A model generated the notes under the pieces. It was not told where the DNA came from, ran no database searches, and saw only the letters and a list, made by a program, of their open reading frames with translations. DNA of 53,385 bases from Exiguobacterium alkaliphilum 12/1. GTDB lineage: Bacteria > Bacillota > Bacilli > Exiguobacteriales > Exiguobacteriaceae. Below are positions 29,985 through 41,088 of this stretch, one piece after another (position 1 is the stretch's first letter; every line of letters starts with the position of its first letter). The stretch spans positions 1 to 53,385 of the forward strand of contig NZ_JJMW01000042.1 of assembly GCF_000714435.1 (NCBI RefSeq), in the 5' to 3' direction. Position numbers and translations under genes: made by a program.

Positions 29985-29995
29985 TAGTTAAATAA
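29960..29995 (+). CDS. Possible 11-residue leader peptide upstream of tuf
   Basis: ATG at 29960 after AAGGAGG (4-base spacing) reads [11 protein letters not shown] then TAA. The frame lies wholly inside or beside the hairpin that hides its ribosome site. It may be a real leader peptide, or the remnant of a lost gene start. Nothing in its amino-acid content points to a sensed tRNA. Confidence 0.3.
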   Translation: MLKVAYVFLVK

Positions 29996-30027
29996 AAACT
30001 AATTGTCTAATAGAGGAGGAATCTAGA

Positions 30028-31215
<1,188 letters not shown>

Positions 31216-31224
31216 TCGATGTTC

Positions 31225-31257
31225 AAAGCGGTCCGCATTTGCGGATCGCTTTTTTTG
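31225..31257 (+). terminator. Intrinsic terminator after tuf
   Basis: AAGCGGTCCGC (31226-31236) pairs with GCGGATCGCTT (31241-31251; one G/T) around ATTT, followed by six to seven T. Confidence 0.95.
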
Positions 31258-31274
31258 TTTAGGTGGCGTCATGG

Positions 31275-31280
31275 TAAGAT
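31275..31280 (+). promoter_or_regulatory. Weak extended -10 before the nucleotidyltransferase gene
   Basis: TGgTAAGAT (TAAGAT 31275-31280) lies 30 bases before the start codon; at 17 bp upstream there is only the T run of the tuf terminator. A modest promoter for a single gene is plausible. Confidence 0.35.
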
Positions 31281-31310
31281 AGCACATATGGAATCGAAGG
31301 AGCGATGATG

Positions 31311-31820
31311 ATGAAAGAGAAACTAGAGACGCTGTGCCGATTGAACGGAATCGAATGCCGCATCGGGGGTTCGACGTTACTGAAACATCATGGACTCATC
31401 GACGTGGCAAATGATTTCGATATTTTTGTAGAACCCGATCAATTTGAGCGACTTGATAACGTGCTCAGTCGAGTTGGGGAAAAGCGTGATTCAAAACCGC
31501 ATGCCGATTATTTAACAACGTACTTTGGTGAGTATGAAGTTGAAGGGGTGGAGATCGATGTGATGGCGTCGTTTCGGATGAAGTGCACGGACGGCATCTA
31601 TACACATCCATACGTCGAGCCCGTGAACGGCTGGATGCATCTCGAGGAGTGGGCCGTGCTTTACACGGTCATGGAGCGACCGGATAAAGTCGACCGTATC
31701 AAGGCGTATTTCCACGATTATGCATTCGATAAGGCGATTGTTCGAACGTGCCTCTTGCGGGCCCCGGATTCGATCGTCGAGCAGGTGATGACGCGGTTTC
31801 AAGATGAAATGAAACGCTAG
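31311..31820 (+). CDS. Nucleotidyltransferase-fold protein of unknown function
   Basis: A 169-residue protein with the hallmark of the DNA polymerase beta-type nucleotidyltransferase fold: GGS at 19-21, then DFDIFV with Asp35 and Asp37 as a DxD pair, and a third acidic residue at Asp83 (VEIDVM). The C-terminal half (about 105-169) is helical. I do not recognise a named family; it resembles small stand-alone or AbiEii-like nucleotidyltransferases, yet no HEPN or antitoxin partner is beside it. It stands alone between the tuf terminator and the S10 promoters, a site that holds an unrelated gene (ybaC) in B. subtilis. ATG 31311 is 8 bases from AAGGAG; 31305 and 31308 are alternatives. Confidence 0.8.
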   Translation: MKEKLETLCRLNGIECRIGGSTLLKHHGLIDVANDFDIFVEPDQFERLDNVLSRVGEKRDSKPHADYLTTYFGEYEVEGVEIDVMASFRMKCTDGIYTHPYVEPVNGWMHLEEWAVLYTVMERPDKVDRIKAYFHDYAFDKAIVRTCLLRAPDSIVEQVMTRFQDEMKR

Positions 31821-31826
31821 GTCGAG

Positions 31827-31855
31827 TTGACACAGGAGTTCGTTTCGAAAATAGT
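31827..31855 (+). promoter_or_regulatory. Possible distal promoter of the S10 operon
   Basis: TTGACA (31827-31832), 17-bp spacer, AATAGT (31850-31855), only four of six matches in the -10. It begins 7 bases after the nucleotidyltransferase stop; no terminator is seen between them. Confidence 0.3.
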
Positions 31856-31877
31856 TCAACAAAAGAAAGAAAATAGC

Positions 31878-31906
31878 TTGCAAATGGCTCGGAATCTTGT
31901 TACATT
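31878..31906 (+). promoter_or_regulatory. S10 operon promoter P1
   Basis: TTGCAA (31878-31883), 17-bp spacer, TGtTACATT (31901-31906). First of two promoters with the same -35 hexamer. Confidence 0.75.
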
Positions 31907-31959
31907 AGTGAACGTTGAATAACTCATCAGACATCCGGCGCGTTCAAAAAAATCAAATC

Positions 31960-31988
31960 TTGCAATTCATTTGCGGATTCGATATAAT
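31960..31988 (+). promoter_or_regulatory. S10 operon promoter P2
   Basis: TTGCAA (31960-31965), 17-bp spacer, perfect TATAAT (31983-31988). The start would fall near 31995, exactly at the first base of the leader helix, leaving a ~200-base leader. Confidence 0.88.
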
Positions 31989-31994
31989 GATTAA

Positions 31995-32507
<513 letters not shown>

Positions 32508-32568
32508 TTCTTCATATAGTAGATACTAGCCAGAAGAGACAATAATTATTAAACAGGAGGTGTATCTC

Positions 32569-33195
32569 ATGGCTAAAGGAATCTTAGGAACAAAACTCGG
32601 TATGACTCAAATCTTCAACGAAGCAGGCGAAGTCGTACCAGTAACAGTAGTTGCTGTCGAAGGAAACGTTGTGCTTCAACTTAAAACAGTTGAAACGGAC
32701 GGTTACGAAGCAGTCCAACTCGGTTTCAGCGACGTGAAAGAATCACGTCAAAACAAACCGGCAAAAGGTCACGCTGCGAAAGCAAACGCGACACCTAAGC
32801 GCTTCATCAAAGAGATTCGTACTTCAGTAGAAGGATACGAAATCGGTCAAGAGATCAAGGCGGACATTTTCGCTGCAGGTGAATTAGTAGACGTTACAGG
32901 TACTTCAAAAGGTAAAGGATTCCAAGGTGCGATCAAGCGTCACGGACAATCACGTGGACCAATGGCTCACGGTTCGCGCTACCACCGTCGTCCTGGTTCG
33001 ATGGGTCCTGTAGCTCCTAACCGCGTATTCAAAGGGAAGCTTCTTCCTGGTCAAATGGGCGGCGAGCGTAAAACGATTCAAAACCTTGAAGTTGTTAAAG
33101 TTGACGTGGAACGCGGCCTTGTACTCGTTAAAGGCGCAATCCCAGGCGCTCGCAAGTCGAACGTCATCATCAAAACAGCGGTAAAAGGTAACTAA
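32569..33195 (+). CDS. rplC: 50S ribosomal protein L3
   Basis: Early assembly protein near the peptidyl transferase centre. 208 residues; [13 protein letters not shown] at the N-terminus and the long loop GHQSRG-type [20 protein letters not shown]. The ATG at 32569 follows ACAGGAGGTG; an in-frame GTG nine bases earlier overlaps that site and is rejected. Confidence 0.98.
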   Translation: MAKGILGTKLGMTQIFNEAGEVVPVTVVAVEGNVVLQLKTVETDGYEAVQLGFSDVKESRQNKPAKGHAAKANATPKRFIKEIRTSVEGYEIGQEIKADIFAAGELVDVTGTSKGKGFQGAIKRHGQSRGPMAHGSRYHRRPGSMGPVAPNRVFKGKLLPGQMGGERKTIQNLEVVKVDVERGLVLVKGAIPGARKSNVIIKTAVKGN

Positions 33196-33223
33196 TTAAC
33201 TGCACGGAAAGGAGGAATTACGA

Positions 33224-33847
33224 ATGCCTAAAGTAGCTTTGCTTAACCAAACAGGTTCACAAGTTGGCGAAATCGAATTGGCAGAAGCCATCTTCGGTAT
33301 CGAGCCAAACGATTCAGTACTTTATGACGCGATCGTCATGCAACAAGCATCACGCCGTCAAGGTACTCACGATACGAAAGGTCGCTCGGAAGTACGCGGT
33401 GGCGGCCGTAAACCATGGAAACAAAAGGGAACTGGTCGTGCGCGCCAAGGTTCGATCCGCTCACCACAATGGGTTGGTGGTGGAACAGTCTTCGGTCCAA
33501 CTCCACGTTCATACTCTTACAAGCTTCCTAAGAAAGTTCGTCGTCTTGCACTTCTCTCGGCTTTGTCGACTAAAGTACAAAACAACGAAATGATCGTCCT
33601 CGAAGGCCTTGCTTTCGATGCACCAAAAACAAAAGATATGGCTGCTGTACTTAACAGCCTTTCAGTAGAACGTAAGGCTCTCGTAGTCACAGCGGACTAC
33701 AATGAGACTATCGCTCTCGCAGCTCGTAACATCCCAGGAGTGACTGTGATCGAAGCAGCAGGCGTGAACGTTCTTGACCTCGTTGCTAACGACAAAGTCA
33801 TCTTCACTAAAGATGCGGTTGCGAAGGTAGAGGAGGTGCTTGCATAA
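33224..33847 (+). CDS. rplD: 50S ribosomal protein L4
   Basis: Lines the exit tunnel with its loop; 207 residues with the conserved [20 protein letters not shown] segment where macrolide-resistance changes occur, here in the ordinary form. AAAGGAGGAAT precedes the ATG. Stop overlaps the rplW start (TAATG). The gammaproteobacterial L4 control of the S10 leader is not known for Bacillota. Confidence 0.98.
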   Translation: MPKVALLNQTGSQVGEIELAEAIFGIEPNDSVLYDAIVMQQASRRQGTHDTKGRSEVRGGGRKPWKQKGTGRARQGSIRSPQWVGGGTVFGPTPRSYSYKLPKKVRRLALLSALSTKVQNNEMIVLEGLAFDAPKTKDMAAVLNSLSVERKALVVTADYNETIALAARNIPGVTVIEAAGVNVLDLVANDKVIFTKDAVAKVEEVLA

Positions 33848-34128
33848 TGGCTCAAGCATACGATATCATCAAACGCCCGATCATCACTGAGCGTTCAGTT
33901 AGCCTCATGGAAGCTAACAAATACGTTTTCGAGATCGAAGTTAAAGCGACTAAATCGCAAGTGAAACACGCTATCGAAACAATCTTCAACGTGAAAGTTG
34001 CTTCGGTAAACACAATGAACATGAAACCGAAAGCGAAACGTGTCGGTCGTCACTCTGGTTACACATCGCGTCGTAAGAAAGCGATCGTAACTCTTGCTGA
34101 AGGCAACACAATCGACTTCCTCGGTTAA
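33847..34128 (+). CDS. rplW: 50S ribosomal protein L23
   Basis: Docking site for trigger factor and SRP at the tunnel exit. 93 residues with [16 protein letters not shown] and the basic loop [14 protein letters not shown]. Overlaps rplD by one base, using GAGGAGGTGC inside rplD. Confidence 0.97.
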   Translation: MAQAYDIIKRPIITERSVSLMEANKYVFEIEVKATKSQVKHAIETIFNVKVASVNTMNMKPKAKRVGRHSGYTSRRKKAIVTLAEGNTIDFLG

Positions 34129-34162
34129 TTGATTACTTTACAAGAAAAGGAGGGAATCCTCG

Positions 34163-34993
34163 ATGGCAATTAAAAAGTTTAAGCCGACCACTAACGGTCG
34201 CCGTAACATGACATCTCTCGACTTTGCAGAGATCACTACGAATCGCCCTGAAAAATCGTTAACTGAAAAGCTTTCGAAAAAAGGCGGACGTAACAACCAA
34301 GGTCGTTTGACTGTACGTCACCAAGGTGGCGGACACAAACGTAAATACCGTATCATCGATTTCAAACGTAACAAAGATGGCATCGTCGGACGCGTAGCAA
34401 CGATCGAGTACGATCCAAACCGTTCAGCGAACATCGCCCTCATCAACTATGCAGATGGTGAGAAACGTTACATCCTCGCTCCTAAAGGGATCAAAGTAGG
34501 CATGGAAATCATGGCTGGCCCAGAAGCGGACATCAAAGTAGGGAACGCGTTGCCACTCGCAAACATCCCTGTCGGTACTACTATCCACAACATCGAGCTT
34601 AAGCCTGGTAAAGGCGGTCAGCTTGTTCGTGCGGCTGGTGCATCGGCACAAATCCAAGGACGTGACGGCAAGTACGTCATCGTTCGTCTTCAATCAGGTG
34701 AATCACGCTTGTTCCTCGGCACTTGCCGCGCGACAGTCGGTTCAGTTGGTAACGAAGAACACGAACTCGTTAACATCGGTAAAGCAGGACGTTCACGTTG
34801 GTTAGGCAAACGCCCAACAGTACGTGGTTCTGTCATGAACCCGGTTGATCACCCACACGGTGGTGGTGAAGGTCGTGCGCCAATCGGTCGTTCGGGCCCA
34901 CTTACTCCTTGGGGTAAACCAGCTCTTGGTCTTAAAACACGTAAGAAAAACAAATCGAGCGACATGTACATTCTCCGTCGCCGTAAGAAATAA
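34163..34993 (+). CDS. rplB: 50S ribosomal protein L2
   Basis: Core protein linking the subunits and needed for peptidyl transfer. 276 residues; [20 protein letters not shown] and the C-terminal [16 protein letters not shown] with the conserved His. AAAGGAGGGAATC precedes the ATG. A large hairpin separates it from rpsS. Confidence 0.98.
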   Translation: MAIKKFKPTTNGRRNMTSLDFAEITTNRPEKSLTEKLSKKGGRNNQGRLTVRHQGGGHKRKYRIIDFKRNKDGIVGRVATIEYDPNRSANIALINYADGEKRYILAPKGIKVGMEIMAGPEADIKVGNALPLANIPVGTTIHNIELKPGKGGQLVRAAGASAQIQGRDGKYVIVRLQSGESRLFLGTCRATVGSVGNEEHELVNIGKAGRSRWLGKRPTVRGSVMNPVDHPHGGGEGRAPIGRSGPLTPWGKPALGLKTRKKNKSSDMYILRRRKK

Positions 34994-35000
34994 TCACTAC

Positions 35001-35040
35001 ATGATTCTCGGGCGGTTCGAAAGGGCCGTTCCCGAATCAT
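35001..35040 (+). promoter_or_regulatory. Large hairpin between rplB and rpsS
   Basis: ATGATTC (35001-35007) pairs with GAATCAT (35034-35040); GGG with CCC and CGG with CCG continue the stem past small bulges to a 10-base loop. No T run follows. It occupies most of the 66-base gap. Confidence 0.65.
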
Positions 35041-35059
35041 TCCAAAGGGAGGTTCTATC

Positions 35060-35335
35060 ATGGGTCGCAGCTTGAAAAAAGGTCCATTCGCAGATCACCA
35101 CTTGCTCGCTAAAGTTGACAAACTCAACGAATCTGGTGAGAAGCAGGTTATTAAAACTTGGTCACGTCGCTCGACGATCTTCCCAGAATTCATGGGTCAC
35201 ACGTTCGGTGTACACGATGGTCGCAAACACGTACCAGTATTCGTGACAGAAGACATGGTTGGTCACAAACTTGGTGAGTTCGCTCCAACACGCACGTACA
35301 AAGGTCACGGATCAGACAAGAAAACGAAACGGTAA
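35060..35335 (+). CDS. rpsS: 30S ribosomal protein S19
   Basis: Head protein contacting S13 and the A-site finger. 91 residues with GRSLKKGPF at the N-terminus and [29 protein letters not shown] precedes the ATG. Confidence 0.98.
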   Translation: MGRSLKKGPFADHHLLAKVDKLNESGEKQVIKTWSRRSTIFPEFMGHTFGVHDGRKHVPVFVTEDMVGHKLGEFAPTRTYKGHGSDKKTKR

Positions 35336-35355
35336 TTTGAGGGGAGGTCAAATCC

Positions 35356-35688
35356 ATGCAAGCTAAAGCATCAGCTAATATGGTCCGTCTTGCTCCTCGC
35401 AAAGCACGTCTCGTTGTAGACTTAATTCGCGGGAAACAAGTCGGCGAAGCGCTCTCTGTCCTTGCTCACACGAACAAGGCAGCGTCGCCAGTTGTTGAAA
35501 AAGTATTGAAGTCGGCAATTGCTAACGCAGAGCACAACTACGATATGAACATTGAGAACCTTGTCGTTACAGAAGCATTTGTTAACGAAGGTCCAACACT
35601 CAAACGCTTCCGCCCACGTGCGATGGGTCGCGCAAGCCGTATTAACAAACGCACAAGCCACATCCACATCGTGGTAACTGAAAAATAA
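35356..35688 (+). CDS. rplV: 50S ribosomal protein L22
   Basis: Forms the tunnel constriction with L4 through its beta-hairpin ([20 protein letters not shown]). 110 residues. GAGGGGAGGTC precedes the ATG. Confidence 0.98.
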   Translation: MQAKASANMVRLAPRKARLVVDLIRGKQVGEALSVLAHTNKAASPVVEKVLKSAIANAEHNYDMNIENLVVTEAFVNEGPTLKRFRPRAMGRASRINKRTSHIHIVVTEK

Positions 35689-35701
35689 GGAGGGATATGT
35701 A

Positions 35702-36361
35702 GTGGGTCAAAAGGTAAATCCGCACGGTCTTCGCGTTGGTATTATCAAAGACTGGGATTCGCGTTGGTACGCTGAGAAAGACTACGCAGATCTCCTTCAT
35801 GAAGACTTCGTTATTCGTGAATATATCGAAAACAAAATGAAGGATGCTAGTGTTTCTAAAGTAGAAATCGAGCGCGCTGCAAACCGCGTAAACATTTCGC
35901 TTCACACTGCGAAACCAGGTATGGTTATCGGTAAAGGTGGTTCGGAAATCGAGTCACTCCGTAAAAACATCACGAAACTTGCAGAAGGCAAACGTGTTCA
36001 CATCAACGTTGTTGAAGTGAAAAACGCGGACGCTGTTGCAAAACTCGTTGCTGAAAACATCGCTCGTCAATTGGAAGGTCGCGTATCTTTCCGTCGTGCA
36101 ATGAAGCAATCAATTCAACGTTCGATGCGCACTGGCATCAAAGGGATCAAAACAGAAGTTTCTGGTCGTCTTGGTGGCGCTGACATCGCTCGTTCAGAGA
36201 AGTACTCGGAAGGAACAGTTCCACTTCACACACTCCGTGCCGATATCGACTACGGAACAGCTGAAGCAGACACAACTTACGGTAAAATCGGAATTAAAGT
36301 CTGGTTGTACCATGGTGAAGTTCTTCCAACAAAAAACAACACAGCGAAAAACGCTGAATAA
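35702..36361 (+). CDS. rpsC: 30S ribosomal protein S3
   Basis: Part of the mRNA entry helicase. 219 residues: [14 protein letters not shown], a KH domain with [13 protein letters not shown], and the C-terminal [17 protein letters not shown] start behind AAGGAGGGATA, the only start that gives the family N-terminus. Confidence 0.98.
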   Translation: MGQKVNPHGLRVGIIKDWDSRWYAEKDYADLLHEDFVIREYIENKMKDASVSKVEIERAANRVNISLHTAKPGMVIGKGGSEIESLRKNITKLAEGKRVHINVVEVKNADAVAKLVAENIARQLEGRVSFRRAMKQSIQRSMRTGIKGIKTEVSGRLGGADIARSEKYSEGTVPLHTLRADIDYGTAEADTTYGKIGIKVWLYHGEVLPTKNNTAKNAE

Positions 36362-36393
36362 TAAACACTCTTTCAGGAAGGAGGCAACACACT

Positions 36394-36831
36394 ATGTTGT
36401 TACCTAAACGCGTGAAATATCGTCGTGTACACCGTGGTAAAATGCGCGGGAATGCAAAACGCGGCACAACAGTACATTTCGGTGAATTCGGTCTCCAAGC
36501 TCTCGAAGCGAGCTGGATCACAAACCGTCAAATCGAATCAGCACGTATCGCAATGACACGTTATATGAAACGTGGTGGTAAAGTGTGGATCAAGATCTTC
36601 CCACACAAACCATACACGAAAAAGCCTCTCGAAGTCCGAATGGGTTCGGGTAAAGGTGCTCCAGAAGGCTGGGTAGCTGTAGTTAAGCCTGGCAAAGTAA
36701 TGTTCGAAATCGCAGGTGTATCTGAGGAAGTGGCACGTGAGGCACTTCGTCTTGCATCGCACAAACTTCCAGTTAAATGTAAGTTCGTGAAACGTGAAGA
36801 AAATGGTGGTGATACGAATGAAAGCAACTGA
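36394..36831 (+). CDS. rplP: 50S ribosomal protein L16
   Basis: Helps position A-site tRNA. 145 residues with [16 protein letters not shown] at the start and [32 protein letters not shown] precedes the ATG. Its end overlaps rpmC by 14 bases. Confidence 0.98.
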   Translation: MLLPKRVKYRRVHRGKMRGNAKRGTTVHFGEFGLQALEASWITNRQIESARIAMTRYMKRGGKVWIKIFPHKPYTKKPLEVRMGSGKGAPEGWVAVVKPGKVMFEIAGVSEEVAREALRLASHKLPVKCKFVKREENGGDTNESN

Positions 36832-37021
36832 TCTCCGTCAATCAACAACTGAAGAGCTCAACGGTAAAGTCGGCGAGTGGAAAGAAGAACTCTTTAACCT
36901 TCGTTTCCAATTAGCTACAGGTCAGCTTGAGAATCCTGCTCGTATCCGTGAAGTACGCAAGTCGATTGCGCGTGCTAAAACGATTCTTCGTGAACGCGAA
37001 CTCGGCATCAACAACGGCTAA
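36818..37021 (+). CDS. rpmC: 50S ribosomal protein L29
   Basis: Small helical protein near the tunnel exit, 67 residues: [14 protein letters not shown] and [19 protein letters not shown]. The ATG at 36818 lies inside the rplP end with GGTGGTGAT as its ribosome site; translation is probably coupled. Confidence 0.97.
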   Translation: MKATDLRQSTTEELNGKVGEWKEELFNLRFQLATGQLENPARIREVRKSIARAKTILRERELGINNG

Positions 37022-37054
37022 TCTAATCGGATTCTTGAAGAGGAGGTAACACTC

Positions 37055-37315
37055 ATGGAACGCAATCAGCGTAAAGTGCTCACTGGACGCGTCGTGTCTG
37101 ACAAAATGGACAAAACGATCGTCGTTGCAGTTGAAACAAAAGTACGTCATAAGCTTTATGGTAAGCGTGTAAACTACACGAAGAAATTTAAAGCGCATGA
37201 TGAGAACAATGTCGCTAAAGTTGGCGATATCGTACGCATCGCGGAAACACGTCCACTTTCGAAAGACAAACGTTTCCGTCTCGTAACAGTAATTGAAGAA
37301 TCAGTAATCATCTAA
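37055..37315 (+). CDS. rpsQ: 30S ribosomal protein S17
   Basis: Primary 16S-binding protein of OB fold, 86 residues, with [18 protein letters not shown] and [29 protein letters not shown] precedes the ATG. Confidence 0.98.
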   Translation: MERNQRKVLTGRVVSDKMDKTIVVAVETKVRHKLYGKRVNYTKKFKAHDENNVAKVGDIVRIAETRPLSKDKRFRLVTVIEESVII

Positions 37316-37358
37316 TAACAGTTCGGATCTATAAACATCCGGAGGGAGGTACACTCGC

Positions 37359-37727
37359 ATGATTCAACAAGAATCTCGCTTGAAAGTAGCAGACAACTCT
37401 GGCGCGCGTGAACTGTTGACAATTAAAGTCCTCGGTGGTTCAGGTCGTAAGACTGCAAACATCGGTGACATCATCGTCGCGACGGTAAAACAAGCAACAC
37501 CAGGTGGCGTTGTTAAAAAAGGTGACGTTGTCAGAGCAGTTGTCGTTCGTACAAAACGCGGCGCTCGTCGTAAAGATGGTTCGTACATCCGTTTCGATGA
37601 GAACGCAGCAGTCATCATCAAAGATGACAAGAGCCCACGCGGCACACGGATCTTCGGGCCAGTTGCACGTGAACTTCGTGAAAAAGAATTCATGAAGATC
37701 GTTTCGTTGGCACCGGAAGTACTTTAA
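37359..37727 (+). CDS. rplN: 50S ribosomal protein L14
   Basis: Interface protein of bridge B8, 122 residues, with [19 protein letters not shown] and the C-terminal [34 protein letters not shown] precedes the ATG. First gene of the part called spc. Confidence 0.98.
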   Translation: MIQQESRLKVADNSGARELLTIKVLGGSGRKTANIGDIIVATVKQATPGGVVKKGDVVRAVVVRTKRGARRKDGSYIRFDENAAVIIKDDKSPRGTRIFGPVARELREKEFMKIVSLAPEVL

Positions 37728-37763
37728 TTTCCAATTTCAATCCTATAAGGAGGTGCGCAAACG

Positions 37764-38072
37764 ATGCATGTTAAAAAAGGCGATACAGTCCAGGTAATGT
37801 CTGGTAAAGATAAAGGCAAGCAAGGGGTTATCCTCAAAGCGATGCCAAGCAAGAACCGCGTAGTCGTAGAAGGTATCAACGTGATTAAAAAACACTCGAA
37901 ACCATCACAAGCGAATCCACAAGGCGGTATCCTTGAAATCGAAGCACCAATTCACGTCTCGAACGTCATGCCACTCGACCCGAAAACGGGCAAACCAACT
38001 CGTGTTGGTTTCAAAGTAGTCGATGGTAAAAAAGTTCGTGTCGCGAAATCGGGCGAAGTACTCGATAAATAA
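37764..38072 (+). CDS. rplX: 50S ribosomal protein L24
   Basis: Assembly initiator with a KOW domain ([19 protein letters not shown]) in 102 residues; [20 protein letters not shown] near the end. AAGGAGGTGCGC precedes the ATG. Confidence 0.98.
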   Translation: MHVKKGDTVQVMSGKDKGKQGVILKAMPSKNRVVVEGINVIKKHSKPSQANPQGGILEIEAPIHVSNVMPLDPKTGKPTRVGFKVVDGKKVRVAKSGEVLDK

Positions 38073-38104
38073 GAAGAACGTGACGAAAGGAGGTCCATTC
38101 GACT

Positions 38105-38644
38105 ATGAACCGTTTGCAAGAGAAGTATAAAAGCGACATCGTGAAAGCGATGATGGATAAATTCAACTATGACTCAGTCATGCAAGTACCGAAGGTCGAC
38201 AAGATCGTCATCAACATGGGTGTAGGTGACGCTGTTTCGAACTCGAAAGCACTTGATATGGCAGTGGAAGAATTATCAATTCTTTCTGGTCAAAAACCAC
38301 TCGTAACGAAGGCTAAGAAATCAATCGCTGGTTTCAAACTTCGTGAAGGCATGCCAATCGGAGCGAAAGTAACACTTCGCGGCGAGCGCATGTACGATTT
38401 CCTCGACAAATTGGTAACTGTTTCACTTCCACGTGTACGTGACTTCCGCGGTGTATCGAAGAAAGCATTCGACGGACGCGGTAACTACACGCTTGGCGTG
38501 AAAGAGCAACTTATTTTCCCTGAGATCGATTACGATAAAGTATCTAAAGTACGCGGTATGGACATCGTTGTTGTTACAACAGCGAACACAGACGAAGAAG
38601 CTCGTGAATTGCTCACACTTCTCGGAATGCCATTCCAAAAATAA
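38105..38644 (+). CDS. rplE: 50S ribosomal protein L5
   Basis: Binds 5S rRNA and P-site tRNA. 179 residues with [16 protein letters not shown] and [29 protein letters not shown] precedes the ATG. Confidence 0.98.
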   Translation: MNRLQEKYKSDIVKAMMDKFNYDSVMQVPKVDKIVINMGVGDAVSNSKALDMAVEELSILSGQKPLVTKAKKSIAGFKLREGMPIGAKVTLRGERMYDFLDKLVTVSLPRVRDFRGVSKKAFDGRGNYTLGVKEQLIFPEIDYDKVSKVRGMDIVVVTTANTDEEARELLTLLGMPFQK

Positions 38645-38664
38645 TCTAAAGGGAGGTCGACAAC

Positions 38665-38934
38665 ATGGCTAAAAAGTCAATGGTGAATCGCGAAATCAAA
38701 CGCGAGAAACTCGTTGCCCAGTACGCTGAAAAACGTGCGAAGCTTAAAGCTGAAGGCGATTATATCGGACTCAGCAAATTGCCACGTAACTCGTCACCTG
38801 TTCGCTTGCACAACCGTTGCAGCATCACAGGTCGTCCACATGGTTACATGGGTAAATTCGGGATCAGCCGTATCAAGTTCCGTGATCTTGCATACAAAGG
38901 TCAAATCCCTGGTGTTAAAAAAGCAAGCTGGTAA
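38665..38934 (+). CDS. rpsN: 30S ribosomal protein S14, zinc-free (C-minus) form
   Basis: S14 of the 30S head. At 89 residues and with a single Cys ([20 protein letters not shown]) it lacks the two CxxC pairs of the 61-residue zinc form that usually occupies the spc operon in Bacillus. It corresponds in length and sequence type to B. subtilis YhzA/RpsNB, which is encoded elsewhere and used under zinc limitation. Here the zinc-free form is the operon copy. AAGGGAGGTCG precedes the ATG. Confidence 0.97.
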   Translation: MAKKSMVNREIKREKLVAQYAEKRAKLKAEGDYIGLSKLPRNSSPVRLHNRCSITGRPHGYMGKFGISRIKFRDLAYKGQIPGVKKASW

Positions 38935-38964
38935 TCCACTAAAGTGTGAAAGGAGGTACATCGC

Positions 38965-39363
38965 ATGGTAATGACAGACCCAATTGCAGATATGCTTACA
39001 CGTATCCGTAACGCTAACATGGTTCGCCATGAAAAATTGGAGCTTCCAGCTTCGAACATCAAACGTGAGGTTGCAGAGATCCTCAAGCGTGAAGGTTTCA
39101 TTCGCGATGTTGAATATATCGAGGACGCTAAACAAGGTACACTTCGTCTTTTCCTTAAATATGGAGCAAGCAACGAACGTGTTATCACTGGTCTCAAACG
39201 TATTTCGAAACCAGGTCTTCGCGTATATGCAAAAGCAGATGAAGTACCAAAAGTACTCGGAGGACTCGGTATCGCAGTTCTTTCGACATCAAAAGGTCTT
39301 ATGACTGATAAAGAAGCTCGCCAACAACAAGTCGGCGGCGAAGTGATCGCCTACATCTGGTAA
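38965..39363 (+). CDS. rpsH: 30S ribosomal protein S8
   Basis: Central 16S-binding protein, 132 residues, with [17 protein letters not shown] and the C-terminal [13 protein letters not shown] plus GEVIAYIW. S8 represses the spc operon in enterobacteria; no such site is evident here. AAAGGAGGTAC precedes the ATG; a second ATG lies two codons later. Confidence 0.98.
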   Translation: MVMTDPIADMLTRIRNANMVRHEKLELPASNIKREVAEILKREGFIRDVEYIEDAKQGTLRLFLKYGASNERVITGLKRISKPGLRVYAKADEVPKVLGGLGIAVLSTSKGLMTDKEARQQQVGGEVIAYIW

Positions 39364-39396
39364 GTCACTTTTCTAACAAGAACGGAGGTGTAATCA

Positions 39397-39936
39397 ATGT
39401 CACGTATTGGTAAAAAACCAGTTACGATTCCAGCTGGCGTTACTGTCACGGTTGCAGAAGACAACACGGTCACAGTAAAAGGTGCTAAAGGTGAACTTTC
39501 GCTTTCAGCTAACCCAGCATTGGAAATCAAAGTTGAAGAGAACGAATTGACTGTCGTTCGTCCGGATGACTCGAAAGAGAACCGTACGATCCACGGTACG
39601 ACACGTGCCCTTATCGCCAACATGGTGGAAGGTGTGTCTAACGGATTCCAGAAAACACTTGAGATCTCAGGGGTTGGTTACCGTGCTGCTAAGCAAGGGA
39701 ACAAACTCGTCCTCAGCCTCGGTTACTCGCACCCAATCGAGTACGTTGCTGAAGAAGGTATCGAAATCGAAGTACCTTCAAACACGCAAATCATCGTAAA
39801 AGGGATTAACAAAGAGCGCGTCGGTCACGTTGCTGCTCAAATCCGCTCGTACCGTGCTCCAGAACCTTACAAAGGTAAAGGTGTTCGTTACTCTGATGAA
39901 CGTATTCGCCGTAAAGAAGGTAAGACTGGTAAGTAA
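39397..39936 (+). CDS. rplF: 50S ribosomal protein L6
   Basis: Protein near the factor-binding site, 179 residues, two related domains; [15 protein letters not shown] at the start and [21 protein letters not shown] near the end. AACGGAGGTGTA precedes the ATG. Confidence 0.98.
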   Translation: MSRIGKKPVTIPAGVTVTVAEDNTVTVKGAKGELSLSANPALEIKVEENELTVVRPDDSKENRTIHGTTRALIANMVEGVSNGFQKTLEISGVGYRAAKQGNKLVLSLGYSHPIEYVAEEGIEIEVPSNTQIIVKGINKERVGHVAAQIRSYRAPEPYKGKGVRYSDERIRRKEGKTGK

Positions 39937-39970
39937 TTCGTCACGAAATGAACGGAAAGGAGTGGCATAA

Positions 39971-40333
39971 ATGATCACAAAAGCAGATAAAAATGCAGTT
40001 CGTAAAAAGCGTCATGCTCGTGTACGTCGTACGATCTCGGGGACAGCAGTTCGTCCACGTTTGAACGTCTTCCGCTCAAGCAAACACATTTACGTACAAC
40101 TCATCGATGACGCGTCACAAACAACGCTTGTGTCAGCATCTTCGAAAGATAAAGCTCTCGATCTTACAAACGGTGGTAACGTTGAAGCAGCGAAAGCTGT
40201 CGGTAAACTTGCTGCTGAACGTGCACTCGAGAAAGGTATCGACACAGTTGTGTTCGACCGTGGTGGATACCTCTATCATGGCCGCGTCAAAGCTGTTGCT
40301 GAAGCAGCTCGTGAAGCAGGTCTTAAATTCTAA
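39971..40333 (+). CDS. rplR: 50S ribosomal protein L18
   Basis: Binds 5S rRNA with L5. 120 residues with [20 protein letters not shown] and [33 protein letters not shown] precedes the ATG. Confidence 0.98.
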   Translation: MITKADKNAVRKKRHARVRRTISGTAVRPRLNVFRSSKHIYVQLIDDASQTTLVSASSKDKALDLTNGGNVEAAKAVGKLAAERALEKGIDTVVFDRGGYLYHGRVKAVAEAAREAGLKF

Positions 40334-40353
40334 TAAAAAGGAGGGGACACTCG

Positions 40354-40854
40354 ATGCGCCAGTTAGACGTTAACATGGAACAACTCGAAGAACGCGTTGT
40401 TACCGTAAACCGCGTCGCGAAAGTCGTGAAAGGTGGCCGTCGCTTCCGTTTCGCCGCTCTCGTCGTCGTAGGTGACAAAAATGGTCACGTCGGTTTCGGT
40501 ACAGGTAAGGCACAAGAGGTGCCAGAAGCGATCCGCAAGGCTATTGAAGCCGCTAAGAAAAACATGGTTCAAGTACCAATGGTCGGTACAACGATTCCAC
40601 ACGAAATCACAGGAGTATTCGGAGCAGGTCGTGTATTCATGAAACCAGCTTCTGAAGGTACTGGGGTTATCGCAGGTGGTCCGGTTCGTGCCGTACTCGA
40701 ACTTGCAGGTGTAGGTGACATCCTTTCGAAATCGTTAGGTTCGAACACACCAATCAACATCGTCCGCGCGACGGTACAAGGCTTGACAGAGCTTAAAAAA
40801 GCAGAGGAAGTTGCTAAACTACGCGGTAAAAGCGTAGAAGAACTTCTTAAATAA
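40354..40854 (+). CDS. rpsE: 30S ribosomal protein S5
   Basis: Fidelity protein at the mRNA entry. 166 residues with [19 protein letters not shown] and the loop around [15 protein letters not shown], where spectinomycin-resistance changes fall in other species; no change is apparent. AAAGGAGGGGAC precedes the ATG. Confidence 0.98.
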   Translation: MRQLDVNMEQLEERVVTVNRVAKVVKGGRRFRFAALVVVGDKNGHVGFGTGKAQEVPEAIRKAIEAAKKNMVQVPMVGTTIPHEITGVFGAGRVFMKPASEGTGVIAGGPVRAVLELAGVGDILSKSLGSNTPINIVRATVQGLTELKKAEEVAKLRGKSVEELLK

Positions 40855-40869
40855 GGGAGGGAACTAGAC

Positions 40870-41055
40870 ATGGCGAAACTCGCAATCACCCTCACACGCA
40901 GCATTATTGGCCGTCCTGAGGATCAGCGTGTAACAGTACGTACACTTGGTCTTCGCAAAATGCATCAGACAGTCGTTGTCCCTGACAACGTCGCGATGCG
41001 CGGTATGGTCAAAAAAGTGTCGCACCTTGTGACTGTAAAAGAAATCAACGAATAA
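40870..41055 (+). CDS. rpmD: 50S ribosomal protein L30
   Basis: Small 61-residue protein, short bacterial form: [20 protein letters not shown] and [26 protein letters not shown] precedes the ATG. Confidence 0.98.
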   Translation: MAKLAITLTRSIIGRPEDQRVTVRTLGLRKMHQTVVVPDNVAMRGMVKKVSHLVTVKEINE

Positions 41056-41088
41056 TCAAAAGATCTTATTAAATAAGGAGGTGCCACT

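Noticed and set aside
31311..31820. Nucleotidyltransferase gene as half of a MNT-HEPN or AbiE toxin-antitoxin pair
   Set aside because: No partner frame on either side; GS-to-DxD spacing differs from the minimal nucleotidyltransferase motif.
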